Source: Chryseobacterium aurantiacum (GTDB lineage Bacteria; Bacteroidota; Bacteroidia; Flavobacteriales; Weeksellaceae). Taken from it: a DNA stretch of 64,000 nucleotides. Within the stretch, counting starts at the first letter, position 1. Every line of letters starts with the position of its first letter. Under the pieces are notes generated by a model that was given only the letters and a program-made list of their open reading frames with translations, searched no databases and was not told where the DNA came from. Positions 41,804 through 51,601 of the stretch are shown in pieces. The position numbers and the translations under genes were made by a program. The stretch spans positions 434,001 through 498,000 of the forward strand of contig NZ_PXUE01000002.1 in assembly GCF_003020585.1 (NCBI RefSeq), given 5' to 3'.

Positions 41804-44167
41804 TTAAAATTTAAATCCTATACTGAAATAGATTCTTGAAAAATCAAGTTGGTTATTTCGGGAAACATTCAGGTTAATAGGACCTAAAAGTGATTCGTAT
41901 CCTAAATTTACGCCGTAGCCAAACATGTCGTAGCTATTATTAAAGGGAGAAAACTCATCACTTACCTTTCCGTAGGTAAAGGATGGGCTAAGGTATAGTT
42001 TTTTCATAATTCTGTACTGAAGAGACAACCCTACTTTCGCTACAGAAGTCATGGGTAACTCTTTTTGACGAAGACCGTTAAATTCAGGGTTTAAAAGGTC
42101 GGAATTATATTCACTGCCTCCCAGGTTATATTTCTGGTTAAGAAAAAGATAAGGCACCTTATCTTCTCTTTGCGCACCAAAGCTAGCTCCTAAAAACACA
42201 TTGGCTTTAGCAGCAAGTCTTCTTGTAATGGGATAGGCAAAATTCTCGTTTAAGGTAAAGGAAACAAGATTCTTAGGTTCGTAATAATAAGAGTCCTTAG
42301 GGTTCAACAATGGGTACAACAGAGGCTGTACCGTTTCAAGATCATATAACTCATATTGATTTCCGTAGTAGAATCTTGTACTGACCTGAAGATGATTTCC
42401 TCTTGTAAAGAAGTATCTTTTATTCAGATTATTCTGCTCGAATTTCAAAAATGTATTAAAATTACTATGATTGTAAAGCTTTTTACTATAATTATCAAAC
42501 TTGGCCTGATCTACTTTGTCCAGTAAACTGTACATCCTTTCAGTACTGAATTCTGTTCCGATAGAAATAACGGCATTAGGGCTGATATTATAATTTAAAG
42601 CAATTTTCCCTGTAATGTTTCGGTACATATGATTCGGAAATCGTGTATTGTAGTCCTCATCAAGACTAAATACCCTAAACGTTAAATCATTACTTTTAAG
42701 ATGAACAATCTTGGCTTCAAGATCCAGCCACCAATGATCCCCACTTCCCAGGAAACGCTGGTAAGCCAACCGGGCTTTAAAACGCTCTGAAACATCTACT
42801 GTTGCAAGAAATCTTGATCGGTTGGCAAGGATATTTCTATAGGTATAGTTCACAATAATCCCTACGGACTGTTCAGTATCATAATGAAGAGCCAGTTTAA
42901 AGGCTCCTTTTTTTATCTTCTTAACAAAAATATTCATGATAAGGCCATCTCCTGCATTGGTATAGGTATAATAAACCTTTTCATACTGACGCATCCCGAA
43001 TACCCTGTCTATTGCCTCATTTACGGTTTTCACATCATAATATTCCCCTTCTGATAATCTCAGTTCTTTTTTAATCACATCAATCTCAACAGGGTCTGTA
43101 AGCGGCGTTCCGTTTTCTTCGTTAAAAGTAAATTTTATAGTGGGCAGCTTTACCTCTTCAATCATTTCGTGCTCATACTTAATTCCCGCTCTTCGTTGAG
43201 CTTCTGCCAATGCTACAAATTCAGGAAGATGTCTTTTGGCTTCCATTTCCCCAATTTTAATAATCCTTCTGAATCGGGCAAAGTCTTTTGTAGTAATATC
43301 ACCCAAAGGATCTACAAAGTCTACCAGAATATTGGAAAGCGCTTTTTGATGCTTGAAATCCTCTACAGAACGAATGGCGTGAGTCTGATAGATCATCTTC
43401 ATCGGGTTTTCAATTTCTTTCTTTGTGAAAAGCCTGAAGCCTGTGTAGCCTCCAATTACAAAGTCAGCCCCCATCTGGCGTACTTCATTTGCCGGATAAT
43501 TACGATCCAGCCCTCCGTCTACCAAAAGCTTTCCATCAATATAAACCGGTGCAAATGCGGCAGGTATTGCCAATGTAGAGCGGATAGCTAGTGGCAACGA
43601 TCCCTTTTTCTGCATAACTAATCCGCCATTTTCAATATCTGAAGAAGTAAGCTCCACAGGAATACGCAGCTGGCTGAAATCGTTGATATGTTTTGCATTA
43701 AATGTCAGAGTATTGAGAACTTCACCCATATATTGTCCTTCAATATAAGAACTCGGGAGAGTTGGGATTCCTTTTACTACAGGAAATTCAAGAATATATT
43801 TATCATATTCATCCTTTTCACTGATATTAACCTTACTGTAAGGGATTTTGTTGCTCAGAATTCTGTTCCAATCTACCTTATAAATGGTCTTCTTTAGCTG
43901 ATCTGCATTGTACCCCATTGCATATAAACCTCCCAGAATACCTCCCATACTGGTTCCCGTAATATAATCAACCTTAATTCCCAGGGAATCAATCATCTTT
44001 AAAATACCAATGTGAGCAAATCCCTTTGCCCCACCACCACTTAGTGCCAATCCAAACTTGGTTTCTTGGGTGATATTTTGTAATCTGACATTCAGGGAAT
44101 CGTTTATTTGTTGGGATTGAAGGGATAAAGAAAAAACGATTGTAAAAAATATCAGGAGCTTTTTCAT
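41804..44167 (-). CDS. Patatin-like phospholipase with C-terminal beta-barrel
   Basis: The 787-aa protein has a signal peptide followed by a patatin domain (residues ~38-330). It has the oxyanion loop 'LALSGGGAKGFAHIG', nucleophile S73 ('ITGTSMGGILGG') and catalytic D217 ('LLVDGGLDRNYP'). A POTRA-like segment occupies ~340-420 ('LSEGEYYDVKTVNEAIDRVFGM'). Residues ~430-787 form a beta-barrel ending in Phe ('IYFSIGFKF'), with Omp85/BamA-type repeats. This order matches PlpD/RssA-like type Vd-related proteins, in which the barrel may hold or translocate the lipase. The domain order is clear; function is inferred. It is a single gene, isolated by a terminator downstream. Confidence 0.9.
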   Translation of the reverse strand: MKKLLIFFTIVFSLSLQSQQINDSLNVRLQNITQETKFGLALSGGGAKGFAHIGILKMIDSLGIKVDYITGTSMGGILGGLYAMGYNADQLKKTIYKVDWNRILSNKIPYSKVNISEKDEYDKYILEFPVVKGIPTLPSSYIEGQYMGEVLNTLTFNAKHINDFSQLRIPVELTSSDIENGGLVMQKKGSLPLAIRSTLAIPAAFAPVYIDGKLLVDGGLDRNYPANEVRQMGADFVIGGYTGFRLFTKKEIENPMKMIYQTHAIRSVEDFKHQKALSNILVDFVDPLGDITTKDFARFRRIIKIGEMEAKRHLPEFVALAEAQRRAGIKYEHEMIEEVKLPTIKFTFNEENGTPLTDPVEIDVIKKELRLSEGEYYDVKTVNEAIDRVFGMRQYEKVYYTYTNAGDGLIMNIFVKKIKKGAFKLALHYDTEQSVGIIVNYTYRNILANRSRFLATVDVSERFKARLAYQRFLGSGDHWWLDLEAKIVHLKSNDLTFRVFSLDEDYNTRFPNHMYRNITGKIALNYNISPNAVISIGTEFSTERMYSLLDKVDQAKFDNYSKKLYNHSNFNTFLKFEQNNLNKRYFFTRGNHLQVSTRFYYGNQYELYDLETVQPLLYPLLNPKDSYYYEPKNLVSFTLNENFAYPITRRLAAKANVFLGASFGAQREDKVPYLFLNQKYNLGGSEYNSDLLNPEFNGLRQKELPMTSVAKVGLSLQYRIMKKLYLSPSFTYGKVSDEFSPFNNSYDMFGYGVNLGYESLLGPINLNVSRNNQLDFSRIYFSIGFKF

Positions 44168-44341
44168 GTGACTGCCAATTTTTATAAAGTAAGTGTGAAA
44201 ATTTTGCAGTAAATATACAATTATACCACAAAAATCAAGAAAAAAACAACACTTGTCTTACTGTTGAAAAAAAGCCTAAGGAATAATTAAAATGACAATT
44301 TAAATTCTATTAAGTCCACAATAACAGGAATGTATTTTTGC

Positions 44342-47029
44342 TTAATAGGATTTTATATTCTCTACAAAATTGATGTCAGGGTTTAGAATTTCAAGGATCA
44401 GGCTTTTCACAGACTTCATGGCATCATCAATATCTCCTTTATCAAATTGCAGGGAAACCATTCCTTTTTTAGCTTCAGCAAAACTCCAGATTCCTGTCTC
44501 AATCGGAAATCCCCAAAATTCGGGAAGATGCTGTACCACATAATGATAAATACAGAGCTGTAGGGCCTGCTTCCTGTCACTGTTATGGAAATAATCTGCC
44601 ACATTATTTTCATCAATCTTTACATTGAGGTTTTTAATCTTGGCCGTTTTATAGTCTATAATTCTTAGTGTACCATTCAGCTTATCAATCCTGTCAATGA
44701 ATCCAAGGAATGAAATTTTATCATTTCCATCAAGATAAAACTCTACATTTTCAAACCTCCTTTCGATATCAATGATCTCTAATTTATTTCCCTGTTGTAC
44801 TAATTCAAGATCATGGTTCAGAACATTTTCAATCACCTTTTTGGCAATAGCCTTATGAATGTAGTTCATCCCCTTTTCGTAGAATTCAGGTTGATGCTTA
44901 AGCTTCTCAATGGCTATTTCTATGTACCTATCTATTGCTTTAACTGAATCTTTTAAGTCACTTTCTTTTAAAACCTTACCCTTAAGTACTTCATACACTT
45001 CTTGAAGTGAATAATGCACCAGATTTCCGTAGTTCTTCACAGACAGTTCTTCCTCAATTTCATCAGACTCCGAAGTATTTAAAATCTTGGATAGGTAAAA
45101 ATCTATCGGGTTATAAAGATAGCTTGTAAGGTGGGAAGCTGATACTTTTTCCTTCCATTTTTGAAGACGCTCCTGCACAATTTCTGTCTTGAAAATCTCT
45201 ATTGGTTTAGTAGCAATCGGCTCCGAAGAATTTTCAATAATTAAATGTTCAATCTCATGTGAGCTCTCCATTTCAATCTGCGTAATAAACCTGCTCTTCT
45301 CTCCGGTATTAACCCCGGAACTTAGAGCATTATACAAAAGGTGTACATTTTTCGCATCCTGAATCAGTCTGTAGAAGTGATAAGCATAAATGCTGTCATT
45401 CTCCAGGAATGTATGAAGGTCAAAGAATCTTCTGATATCAAAAGGAATATAGGTATTCTGTGAGTTACCTAATGGCAGTTTTCCTTCATTAACGGAAAGC
45501 AAAATTACATTTTCAAAATTCAAAAGACGTGTTTCCAGCAATCCCATGATCTGCAAACCTCTTAACGGCTCCCCTTGAAAGTCAATACTTTCGGAGTTAA
45601 TATGCTGATTGATCAGAATTTCCAAAGTTTCCATTTTGATCTCAATATTGTAGGGAGTCAATTGGTTTTTAATAATTCTGAATGCATTTTCAAAATGGGA
45701 AACATTCTCATACTGGATATCATCAATTTCCAGCCATTTTACTTTCTGACAAAAGTCGATAAGCACGTCCAGATAAACACTGGTGCTTGTAGCCTTTTGA
45801 AGAAGTCCGAAATAAGACAAACTACCCAAAAGCTCTTGCAGAAGCTTTCTGGAGATATAAACAATATTTCTCTCCTCTATCTTCGTTTTAAAGTCATTGA
45901 TAACCTGCTCATCTTCGGGAGACTTAGGCAGTTCTTCCAAAATTGGAAATATATCCCTGTAGTAATAGGACGATTTATTCTTTTCAAGCTGCTTTTGCAG
46001 ATAGAAAAGTCGTTTCACTGCATTGGAAAAGGAAAGATTCTTTAACGGGAAACCCATTGTAATATTCAGGTTGTCCACACCATGCATAACGTCCAGACTC
46101 GCAGGAAGTAGATTCTCATCCAGCAGTACTACCGCCGTATTGGAATAGGTTTTATTATTAATTTCCTTAAAGATCTCCGGCAAAACCTTAGTCTGCGTAA
46201 CATTTCCGGAAACCTCATATACCTTAATCTTTTTGGGTTGGTTAAAATCATCCTCAATCCATTGAAAAGCCCTGTTATCATCAAATTCTTTCCAAGTTTT
46301 ATGATTTCTGAGGAATTTTCCGGCCTCTTGTCTTTCGTCATCAAAATAATAACGGTCTGCCTGAAAGAAGCATTGCGCTTTATTCCACTGTAAAAGGCTT
46401 CTTGCCAATTTCTCTTCCACCGGCGTAAAGGCATTAAATCCGCAGAAAACAAATTGTTCTGAGGTATTCTTCGCAAAATCAACAATACTCGCTTTAGCAG
46501 CCTCGTGAATCATTCCTGAGGTAGCCCAGTTCTTTTCTTTCAGTCTTTCTTTTAATGTTGGAAGAAAAACATTCATGTTCTGCCAGAAATTAAGAAACTT
46601 CTTTCTCGGAACATCATCGTCCTCTCCCAAATCCTGTGCCCACTCTTTAATCCTTTCTTCATCAAACATATACTGCAGAACTGCCTGGTCATTATCTGAA
46701 AATTTCAGAATATCATCCCAGTCTTTCTGTAAGGTGGGAAACCATTTCAGAAATTCTGCAAAATCATCATTGGGAATAAGATTCAGGCTTCGGTACACAT
46801 CAAACGAAAAAAGCCAGAGAGGAATTCCCTGGATAACCTGCTTGTCCGCAATGGTATTAATGAGCTCCTCTACTGTAAAAAAGTTAGGAAGAAACCCAGA
46901 ATAATTATTTTCCTCAAGAATCTGTCTTATAAATACAATAGGACGCTTTCCCGGAAGGATAATGTTGAACGCGGAAAGATCCGGGTTTTGGTCCAACAGT
47001 TCGTGTATAATTTTATTGAGGAATTTCAA
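44342..47029 (-). CDS. PD-(D/E)XK nuclease-family protein (AddB/RexB-like)
   Basis: The 895-aa protein has an N-terminal helicase-like inactive region ('ILPGKRPIVFIRQILEEN', residues ~20-40). A C-terminal RecB-type nuclease domain begins near 640: 'LTSYLYNPIDFYLSKIL', 'GNLVHYSLQEVYE', and 'FLGFIDRIDKL… LRIIDYKT' with the catalytic Asp and Lys near residues 768-790. It resembles the AddB/RexB subunit that resects DNA ends with a UvrD-like AddA helicase. No AddA gene is in this window, and I see no four-cysteine iron-sulfur cluster. It overlaps the DUF922 gene by 4 nt and is coupled to it. Confidence 0.85.
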   Translation of the reverse strand: MKFLNKIIHELLDQNPDLSAFNIILPGKRPIVFIRQILEENNYSGFLPNFFTVEELINTIADKQVIQGIPLWLFSFDVYRSLNLIPNDDFAEFLKWFPTLQKDWDDILKFSDNDQAVLQYMFDEERIKEWAQDLGEDDDVPRKKFLNFWQNMNVFLPTLKERLKEKNWATSGMIHEAAKASIVDFAKNTSEQFVFCGFNAFTPVEEKLARSLLQWNKAQCFFQADRYYFDDERQEAGKFLRNHKTWKEFDDNRAFQWIEDDFNQPKKIKVYEVSGNVTQTKVLPEIFKEINNKTYSNTAVVLLDENLLPASLDVMHGVDNLNITMGFPLKNLSFSNAVKRLFYLQKQLEKNKSSYYYRDIFPILEELPKSPEDEQVINDFKTKIEERNIVYISRKLLQELLGSLSYFGLLQKATSTSVYLDVLIDFCQKVKWLEIDDIQYENVSHFENAFRIIKNQLTPYNIEIKMETLEILINQHINSESIDFQGEPLRGLQIMGLLETRLLNFENVILLSVNEGKLPLGNSQNTYIPFDIRRFFDLHTFLENDSIYAYHFYRLIQDAKNVHLLYNALSSGVNTGEKSRFITQIEMESSHEIEHLIIENSSEPIATKPIEIFKTEIVQERLQKWKEKVSASHLTSYLYNPIDFYLSKILNTSESDEIEEELSVKNYGNLVHYSLQEVYEVLKGKVLKESDLKDSVKAIDRYIEIAIEKLKHQPEFYEKGMNYIHKAIAKKVIENVLNHDLELVQQGNKLEIIDIERRFENVEFYLDGNDKISFLGFIDRIDKLNGTLRIIDYKTAKIKNLNVKIDENNVADYFHNSDRKQALQLCIYHYVVQHLPEFWGFPIETGIWSFAEAKKGMVSLQFDKGDIDDAMKSVKSLILEILNPDINFVENIKSY

Positions 47030-47562
47030 GGGGTCTGATAGCTTTTAAGGTTTTCTAGTTCTTCAGAAATGAGGGCATTATATTCTGCCTGCTTTTCCTT
47101 GTCCATCCCATGACGGGTATCTTTATCATAGGAAATCTGAAAACTTTTATAGTCGTTGGATATATCGTTATAAATACCTTTAAATAATTTATTATAATCA
47201 CCTGAGGTTCTTACTTTTTCAGAAACAATTTTTCGGAATTTCCTTACAAAGAGCTCAGCAATATCAAAGTGTTTTTGTTCATGCAACAAGATATGATCAT
47301 TAATTTTTTTAACATCCTTCCAGGACTTGCCTTCATTGAATATGGTTTTTATTTCAATTTTAACAGGTGACTTTGGGTTGGTAGATTTCACTACAGAATA
47401 CTCCCATCCACAATTGGTATATGCTGCCACATCCGGATTATTCTTTCTATTGACCGGGCTTTTAAAATTATCCCATATCAATTTTTGATCTCCCTGCCAG
47501 ACTATCTTCTGTCCAAACATCATATGGGCAGTCAGTAAACAAAATACAAAAGTTAATTTCAT
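47026..47562 (-). CDS. Exported DUF922-like zinc metalloprotein
   Basis: This 178-aa protein has a signal peptide ('MKLTFVFCLLTAHMMFG-Q') and a zinc-binding HEQKH (residues 94-98) followed by 'FDIAELFVRKF', the pattern of DUF922, predicted secreted Zn-dependent proteases. 'YTNCGWEYSVV' and 'LIWDNFK' match the family's N-terminal half. It should act in the periplasm. It is coupled by overlap to genes on both sides: the lipoprotein before it and the AddB-like nuclease after it. The mix of an exported protease and a DNA-repair nuclease is probably positional, not functional. Confidence 0.82.
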   Translation of the reverse strand: MKLTFVFCLLTAHMMFGQKIVWQGDQKLIWDNFKSPVNRKNNPDVAAYTNCGWEYSVVKSTNPKSPVKIEIKTIFNEGKSWKDVKKINDHILLHEQKHFDIAELFVRKFRKIVSEKVRTSGDYNKLFKGIYNDISNDYKSFQISYDKDTRHGMDKEKQAEYNALISEELENLKSYQTP

Positions 47563-47966
47563 TATTTTACCACGATGGTTTTGGTAATCCAGCTATTTCC
47601 CCCGTTCCAGAATTTAAAGATATACTTTCCCTCCAGTTGTGGACGGAAGTTGATCTGATTAGCTCCTGTATAGTTAGCCTGGGTACAAGGACCGCCGGTA
47701 ATATACTTGTAGGCAGTAACAGACCTCTCAAACTTACTGTCATGAATATAATCATATCCATAGAATCCCTGACACTGAGAAGAATATTTAGAATAAGTTT
47801 TGATACTCTGTACCGCAAAAACATCCATGGTATCACTTACAATTTTCACACTATCAATCTTGATTTTATCAATAGATTCAATGGTCTCGTAATCATCATC
47901 ACTACAAGACACTGTAAGTAAGCCAAACAAGAGTGCTGAAAAACCAATATTTAAAAGTTTTTTCAT
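47562..47966 (-). CDS. Small lipoprotein, function unknown
   Basis: The 134-aa protein has a lipobox at C21 ('LTVSCSDDDYETIES') with an acidic +2 region. The rest is beta-rich with two cysteines ('SQCQGFYGYDYIHDSKF', 'GGPCTQANYTG') and a C-terminal 'YIFKFWNGGNSWITKTIVV', resembling small Bacteroidota periplasmic or surface lipoproteins. I recognise no family. It leads a three-gene unit with the DUF922 gene (shared nucleotide at the junction) and the nuclease. Confidence 0.75.
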   Translation of the reverse strand: MKKLLNIGFSALLFGLLTVSCSDDDYETIESIDKIKIDSVKIVSDTMDVFAVQSIKTYSKYSSQCQGFYGYDYIHDSKFERSVTAYKYITGGPCTQANYTGANQINFRPQLEGKYIFKFWNGGNSWITKTIVVK

Positions 47967-48028
47967 AATCTTTAATTTTGCGATTATTAATAACTATTTA
48001 GCAAAAATTATTCCCTAATTAAACAAAA

Positions 48029-48664
48029 TTAAGAATTAAAATTACCTTTTGATAAATAAACAACTTTTTTTGTATCAAAAAATTCTTCGTCAAAATAATT
48101 TTTAAGATTGAAAATTTCACATCTAAGACCGGCAAGCTCTTCAGCAAGATCACCGCCTTTTAAATATAAAATTCCATTATGCTTAGGGTTAAATTGTTCT
48201 TTTTCAAACTTCCCTTTAAGCCATCTTAAAAATTCCGGCATCTGAGTTACAGCTCTGCTGACTACGAAGTGGAATTTGTCTTTTAATTTTTCTGCTCTTC
48301 CGTGGATGGCAGTTACATTTTTCAATCCAACTCCTTCAGCAACGGCATTTACTACACTGATTTTCTTTCCGATGGAATCAATAAGCGTAAACTTTGACTC
48401 AGGAAATAAAATCGCCAATGGAATCCCAGGAAAACCTCCTCCGGTTCCAATATCCAATACTTTAGTTCCCGGTGCAAATTCCATTACTTTTGCCACTCCC
48501 AAAGAGTGAAGAATATGCTTTTCATACAACGATTCCATATCTTTTCTGGAAATCACGTTGATCTTTTCATTCCATTCATTGTACAGTTCTTCCAGTTTTG
48601 CAAACTGTGTTAGCTGTGTTTCTGTAAGATCCGGAAAATATTTTAATAGTAACGATGTAGACAT
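48029..48664 (-). CDS. rsmG: 16S rRNA (guanine-527-N7) methyltransferase RsmG
   Basis: RsmG (GidB) methylates G527 in 16S rRNA with SAM. Motif I is 'VLDIGTGGGFPGIPLAI' near residue 70, with 'FTLIDSIGKKISVVNAVAEGVGL' and 'FHFVVSRAVTQMPEFLRW' following, all characteristic. Length of 211 aa is usual. Loss of this gene can give low-level streptomycin resistance in other bacteria (family knowledge). It is transcribed alone from a well-formed promoter; the downstream lipoprotein gene is separated by 62 nt. Confidence 0.96.
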   Translation of the reverse strand: MSTSLLLKYFPDLTETQLTQFAKLEELYNEWNEKINVISRKDMESLYEKHILHSLGVAKVMEFAPGTKVLDIGTGGGFPGIPLAILFPESKFTLIDSIGKKISVVNAVAEGVGLKNVTAIHGRAEKLKDKFHFVVSRAVTQMPEFLRWLKGKFEKEQFNPKHNGILYLKGGDLAEELAGLRCEIFNLKNYFDEEFFDTKKVVYLSKGNFNS

Positions 48665-48682
48665 TTGAATTATTATAATCTA

Positions 48683-48714
48683 CAAAAATAAGTTTTATTT
48701 CTCTTGTAGTCAAA
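48683..48714 (-). promoter_or_regulatory. Promoter of rsmG
   Basis: On the minus strand TTTG (48714-48711) and TATTTTTG (48690-48683) are 20 nt apart, matching the Bacteroidota promoter, 18 nt before the start codon. Confidence 0.72.
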
Positions 48715-48760
48715 TCTACTTTTCCGGATCATGCCCAGAACTCTCTTATTACGATCCGTA

Positions 48761-50098
48761 TTATTTTGCAATACCCGGAATTACAGGCACATTCAGATTT
48801 CCTGACTGACTGACCGTTTGTACTGCAAAAATATAATTATCTTTTGAAAGTGGTATTCTGGCTGAAAGTTCTGTTGTAAATATTTTCTTTTGCCATACAG
48901 GGCTATCTGTCTCCCGTATCAGAACAAAATATCCTGCCGGCGTTCCTGATTTTGGTTTTTGCCAATGAAGCATTGTAGAGTTCGTGAGTTCCTTAACGTC
49001 CATTTCTACTCGTTCAGGCTTTGAAGTAGACTTTGCAAGGCTTGCCAGAACGGCAACATTTGCAGCCACATTTTTTTTCAGATACTTAAAATCTATAAAT
49101 TCAGGCAAATCACCATATTGCCTGTTGTTTTCTACTCTTATGTCCTGATGCTGATGATCATAGTTTTCATAATATTCTGTAAGTCTTACCGATGGAAATC
49201 CATTAGTAACAAAACTGGTATGATCTCCTCCCCGTAAAAACCTGTCGTTTCTATAGATCATTTTCACATGAAGCCTTTTAACATATTGTTCTGTAATTTC
49301 TTTGATATATCGGGCAAGCTGTCTGGAGTCACTATCATTTTCAAGTCCCAGATTTCTGATCATCAACGCTTTTTTATCCATATCCATGTAAGGCAGCCCC
49401 TCGCTGAATACCCGAAGGGTACGGGTATTGACTTCTCCTGTCTCACCGGCTTTCGGATTACCAATCATATCATTATTCAGAACCGCTTCCAATTGTAAAT
49501 TGTCTTTTTTAATTTTTTCTGCAAGTAGTCTGGAGCCCAGCAGCGACTGTTCTTCTCCGGAAAAAGCCACAAAAATAATTGAAGCCGGGAATGAAGATTT
49601 GCTTAGTATTCTTGCCGCTTCTATTACAGCACTCACACCACTGCCATCATCGTTGGCCCCGGGAGCTGTTGAAGTTCTGTTCATCACATCAGTCACCCTT
49701 GAATCAAGATGTCCTCCAATCAGGAAAACTCTTTTATCATTAGGATCTGTACCTTTCAAAAAAGCAATGGCATTGCCTAGGTTCACCACCTTATCAATAC
49801 GTTTTCCATCCGGCTGCAAACCTTCCTGCTGCAGATATACCTCCATTCTTCCGCCGGAGTTTTTCGCATAGCCTTTAAATTGTTGAACAACCCAGTTCCT
49901 CGCAGCTCCAATCCCCTGTTTTGGATCATCTGTAGCGCTTAAAGTATGCCTTGTCCGGAAACTCACAAGCTTATTGACATATGACTTTAATGAATCTTCG
50001 TTTACCTGTGAAACGTATTTCTTTACTTCATCATCTTTTAAACGTCCCTGAGAAAAGACTGTACAGGAAATTAACAATAGAAAAACAGAATATTTCAT
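48761..50098 (-). CDS. Secreted M28-family metallopeptidase (intact)
   Basis: The 445-aa protein has a signal peptide ('MKYSVFLLLISCTVFS-Q') and an M28 aminopeptidase domain with a complete two-zinc site: H130 ('LIGGHLDSR'), bridging D150 ('GANDDGSG'), general base E182 and ligand E183 ('SGEEQSLLGS'), an Asp in 'LNNDMIG', and a C-terminal His in 'YENYDHQHQD'. A short fibronectin-type tail follows from ~365. It should cleave N-terminal residues of peptides in the periplasm or outside. It stands in useful contrast to the M28 protein at the end of the window, in which these residues are changed. Confidence 0.92.
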   Translation of the reverse strand: MKYSVFLLLISCTVFSQGRLKDDEVKKYVSQVNEDSLKSYVNKLVSFRTRHTLSATDDPKQGIGAARNWVVQQFKGYAKNSGGRMEVYLQQEGLQPDGKRIDKVVNLGNAIAFLKGTDPNDKRVFLIGGHLDSRVTDVMNRTSTAPGANDDGSGVSAVIEAARILSKSSFPASIIFVAFSGEEQSLLGSRLLAEKIKKDNLQLEAVLNNDMIGNPKAGETGEVNTRTLRVFSEGLPYMDMDKKALMIRNLGLENDSDSRQLARYIKEITEQYVKRLHVKMIYRNDRFLRGGDHTSFVTNGFPSVRLTEYYENYDHQHQDIRVENNRQYGDLPEFIDFKYLKKNVAANVAVLASLAKSTSKPERVEMDVKELTNSTMLHWQKPKSGTPAGYFVLIRETDSPVWQKKIFTTELSARIPLSKDNYIFAVQTVSQSGNLNVPVIPGIAK

Positions 50099-50345
50099 AA
50101 AATATGATCTTAGATGATTTAAAGATACAAAACACTTAGTATGAGAAGCATTTTTTTATTTTTTATTGGCCAGATTGAAAGTTAAACCCATAAAAAACCT
50201 ACTAAAAAGGCATTGTATGGCATAAATTTCTTAAAACTCCTCCATAGAAAGCAATATTATTTCCAGATAGGGTGATTTGATTAAAACCTGACAAATATCT
50301 TTAAAGCACCCCTATTTTTATTACTTCTACAACCTGTTTTTATTC

Positions 50346-50353
50346 TATATTTG
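50346..50353 (+). promoter_or_regulatory. -7 element for the aminotransferase gene
   Basis: TATATTTG matches TAnnTTTG 19 nt before the start codon. No -33 TTTG at 17-23 nt. The 274-bp gap before it shows no other structure. Confidence 0.5.
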
Positions 50354-50372
50354 TTAAAATTCAAAAAAATAC

Positions 50373-51566
50373 ATGGAAAAACTTTCAGATAGAGTAAAAA
50401 GACTAGGTTACTCACAGACTTTTGTAATGTCTAATAAAGCCAGAGAAATGAAAGCGAATGGAATAGATGTCATCAGCTTAACTCTTGGTGAGCCGGATTT
50501 TGATGTTCCGGATAATATCAAACAGGCAGCCTTTGATGCCATCAACCAAAACTATAGCCACTACTCTCCTGTTCCGGGATTTCTTGAATTGCGTGAGGCT
50601 ATTGCCTACAAATTAAAAAGAGACAACAACTTAGAATATAAACCTACGCAAATCTGCGTTTCCAATGGTGCTAAACAGGCTATTTTAAATGTTCTGGCCG
50701 CCATTATTAATGATGGAGATGAAGTATTACTTCCTGCTCCATATTGGGTAAGCTATGATGAAATGGTAAAAATGATGGATGGAGCTTCTGTAATGCTTCC
50801 AACATCTTACGTTACTGATTTCAAAGTTACGGCAGAACAGATTGAATTGGCGATCACTGATAAAACCAAGGCTATTCTTTTCAGTTCACCATGTAACCCT
50901 TCCGGAGGATATTACACTTATGATGAATTAAAATCCATCGCTAAGGTGATTGCTAAGTACCCTCATGTTACGATCATTTCAGATGAGATCTATGAATTCA
51001 TCAATTATGAAACAAAAACCACTTCCATTGCCCAGTTCCCTGAAGTATACGAACAGACTGCGGTAATCAATGGGATGTCAAAGGCCTTTGCTATGACCGG
51101 ATGGAGAATTGGATATTCTGCCTGCCCGGAATGGTTGGCAAAAGCTTGCGAAAAAGTACAGGGACAAATGACAAGTGGTGCTAATACTATGGCTCAAAGA
51201 GCTTCTATCACAGCTTTAAAAACAGACCCATCTGAATACAAATACATGATTGATGCTTTTAAAAAGAGAAGAGATCTTGTGTATGAACTAATTAAAGAAA
51301 TTCCTGGCTTCAAGGTAGTGCTTCCAAAAGCAGCTTTCTACTTCTTCCCGGACATCTCCTATTATATTGGAAAAACTTTAAATGGAACAGAAATTAAAAA
51401 CTCGGACGACTTTGCCATGTTCCTTTTAGAAAACGCTCGTGTTGGGTGTGTAGGAGGATTTTCATTCGGAAGTCCGGAGTGTATCAGATTCTCTTATGCT
51501 GCTTCTGAAGAAGATTTAAGAGAAGCCATGAAACGAATTAAAGATTTGTTAGACCAATTCAATTAA
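50373..51566 (+). CDS. Class I/II aminotransferase (aspartate aminotransferase-like)
   Basis: The 397-aa PLP enzyme has the lysine K237 ('INGMSKAFAMTGWRIG') and cofactor-binding residues in 'VSNGAKQAILNVL' and 'ILFSSPCNPSGGYYTYDEL' (the Asn of NPSGG). This matches the Bacillus/Thermus-type aspartate aminotransferase subgroup (class Ib), whose usual length is 385-400. It would transfer the amino group between aspartate and 2-oxoglutarate. The M16 peptidase gene follows by 36 nt on the same strand, so the two are probably co-transcribed. Confidence 0.92.
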   Translation: MEKLSDRVKRLGYSQTFVMSNKAREMKANGIDVISLTLGEPDFDVPDNIKQAAFDAINQNYSHYSPVPGFLELREAIAYKLKRDNNLEYKPTQICVSNGAKQAILNVLAAIINDGDEVLLPAPYWVSYDEMVKMMDGASVMLPTSYVTDFKVTAEQIELAITDKTKAILFSSPCNPSGGYYTYDELKSIAKVIAKYPHVTIISDEIYEFINYETKTTSIAQFPEVYEQTAVINGMSKAFAMTGWRIGYSACPEWLAKACEKVQGQMTSGANTMAQRASITALKTDPSEYKYMIDAFKKRRDLVYELIKEIPGFKVVLPKAAFYFFPDISYYIGKTLNGTEIKNSDDFAMFLLENARVGCVGGFSFGSPECIRFSYAASEEDLREAMKRIKDLLDQFN

Positions 51567-51601
51567 GAATTTTAAAATAAATAAAACACATTTCAACGAC
51601 A

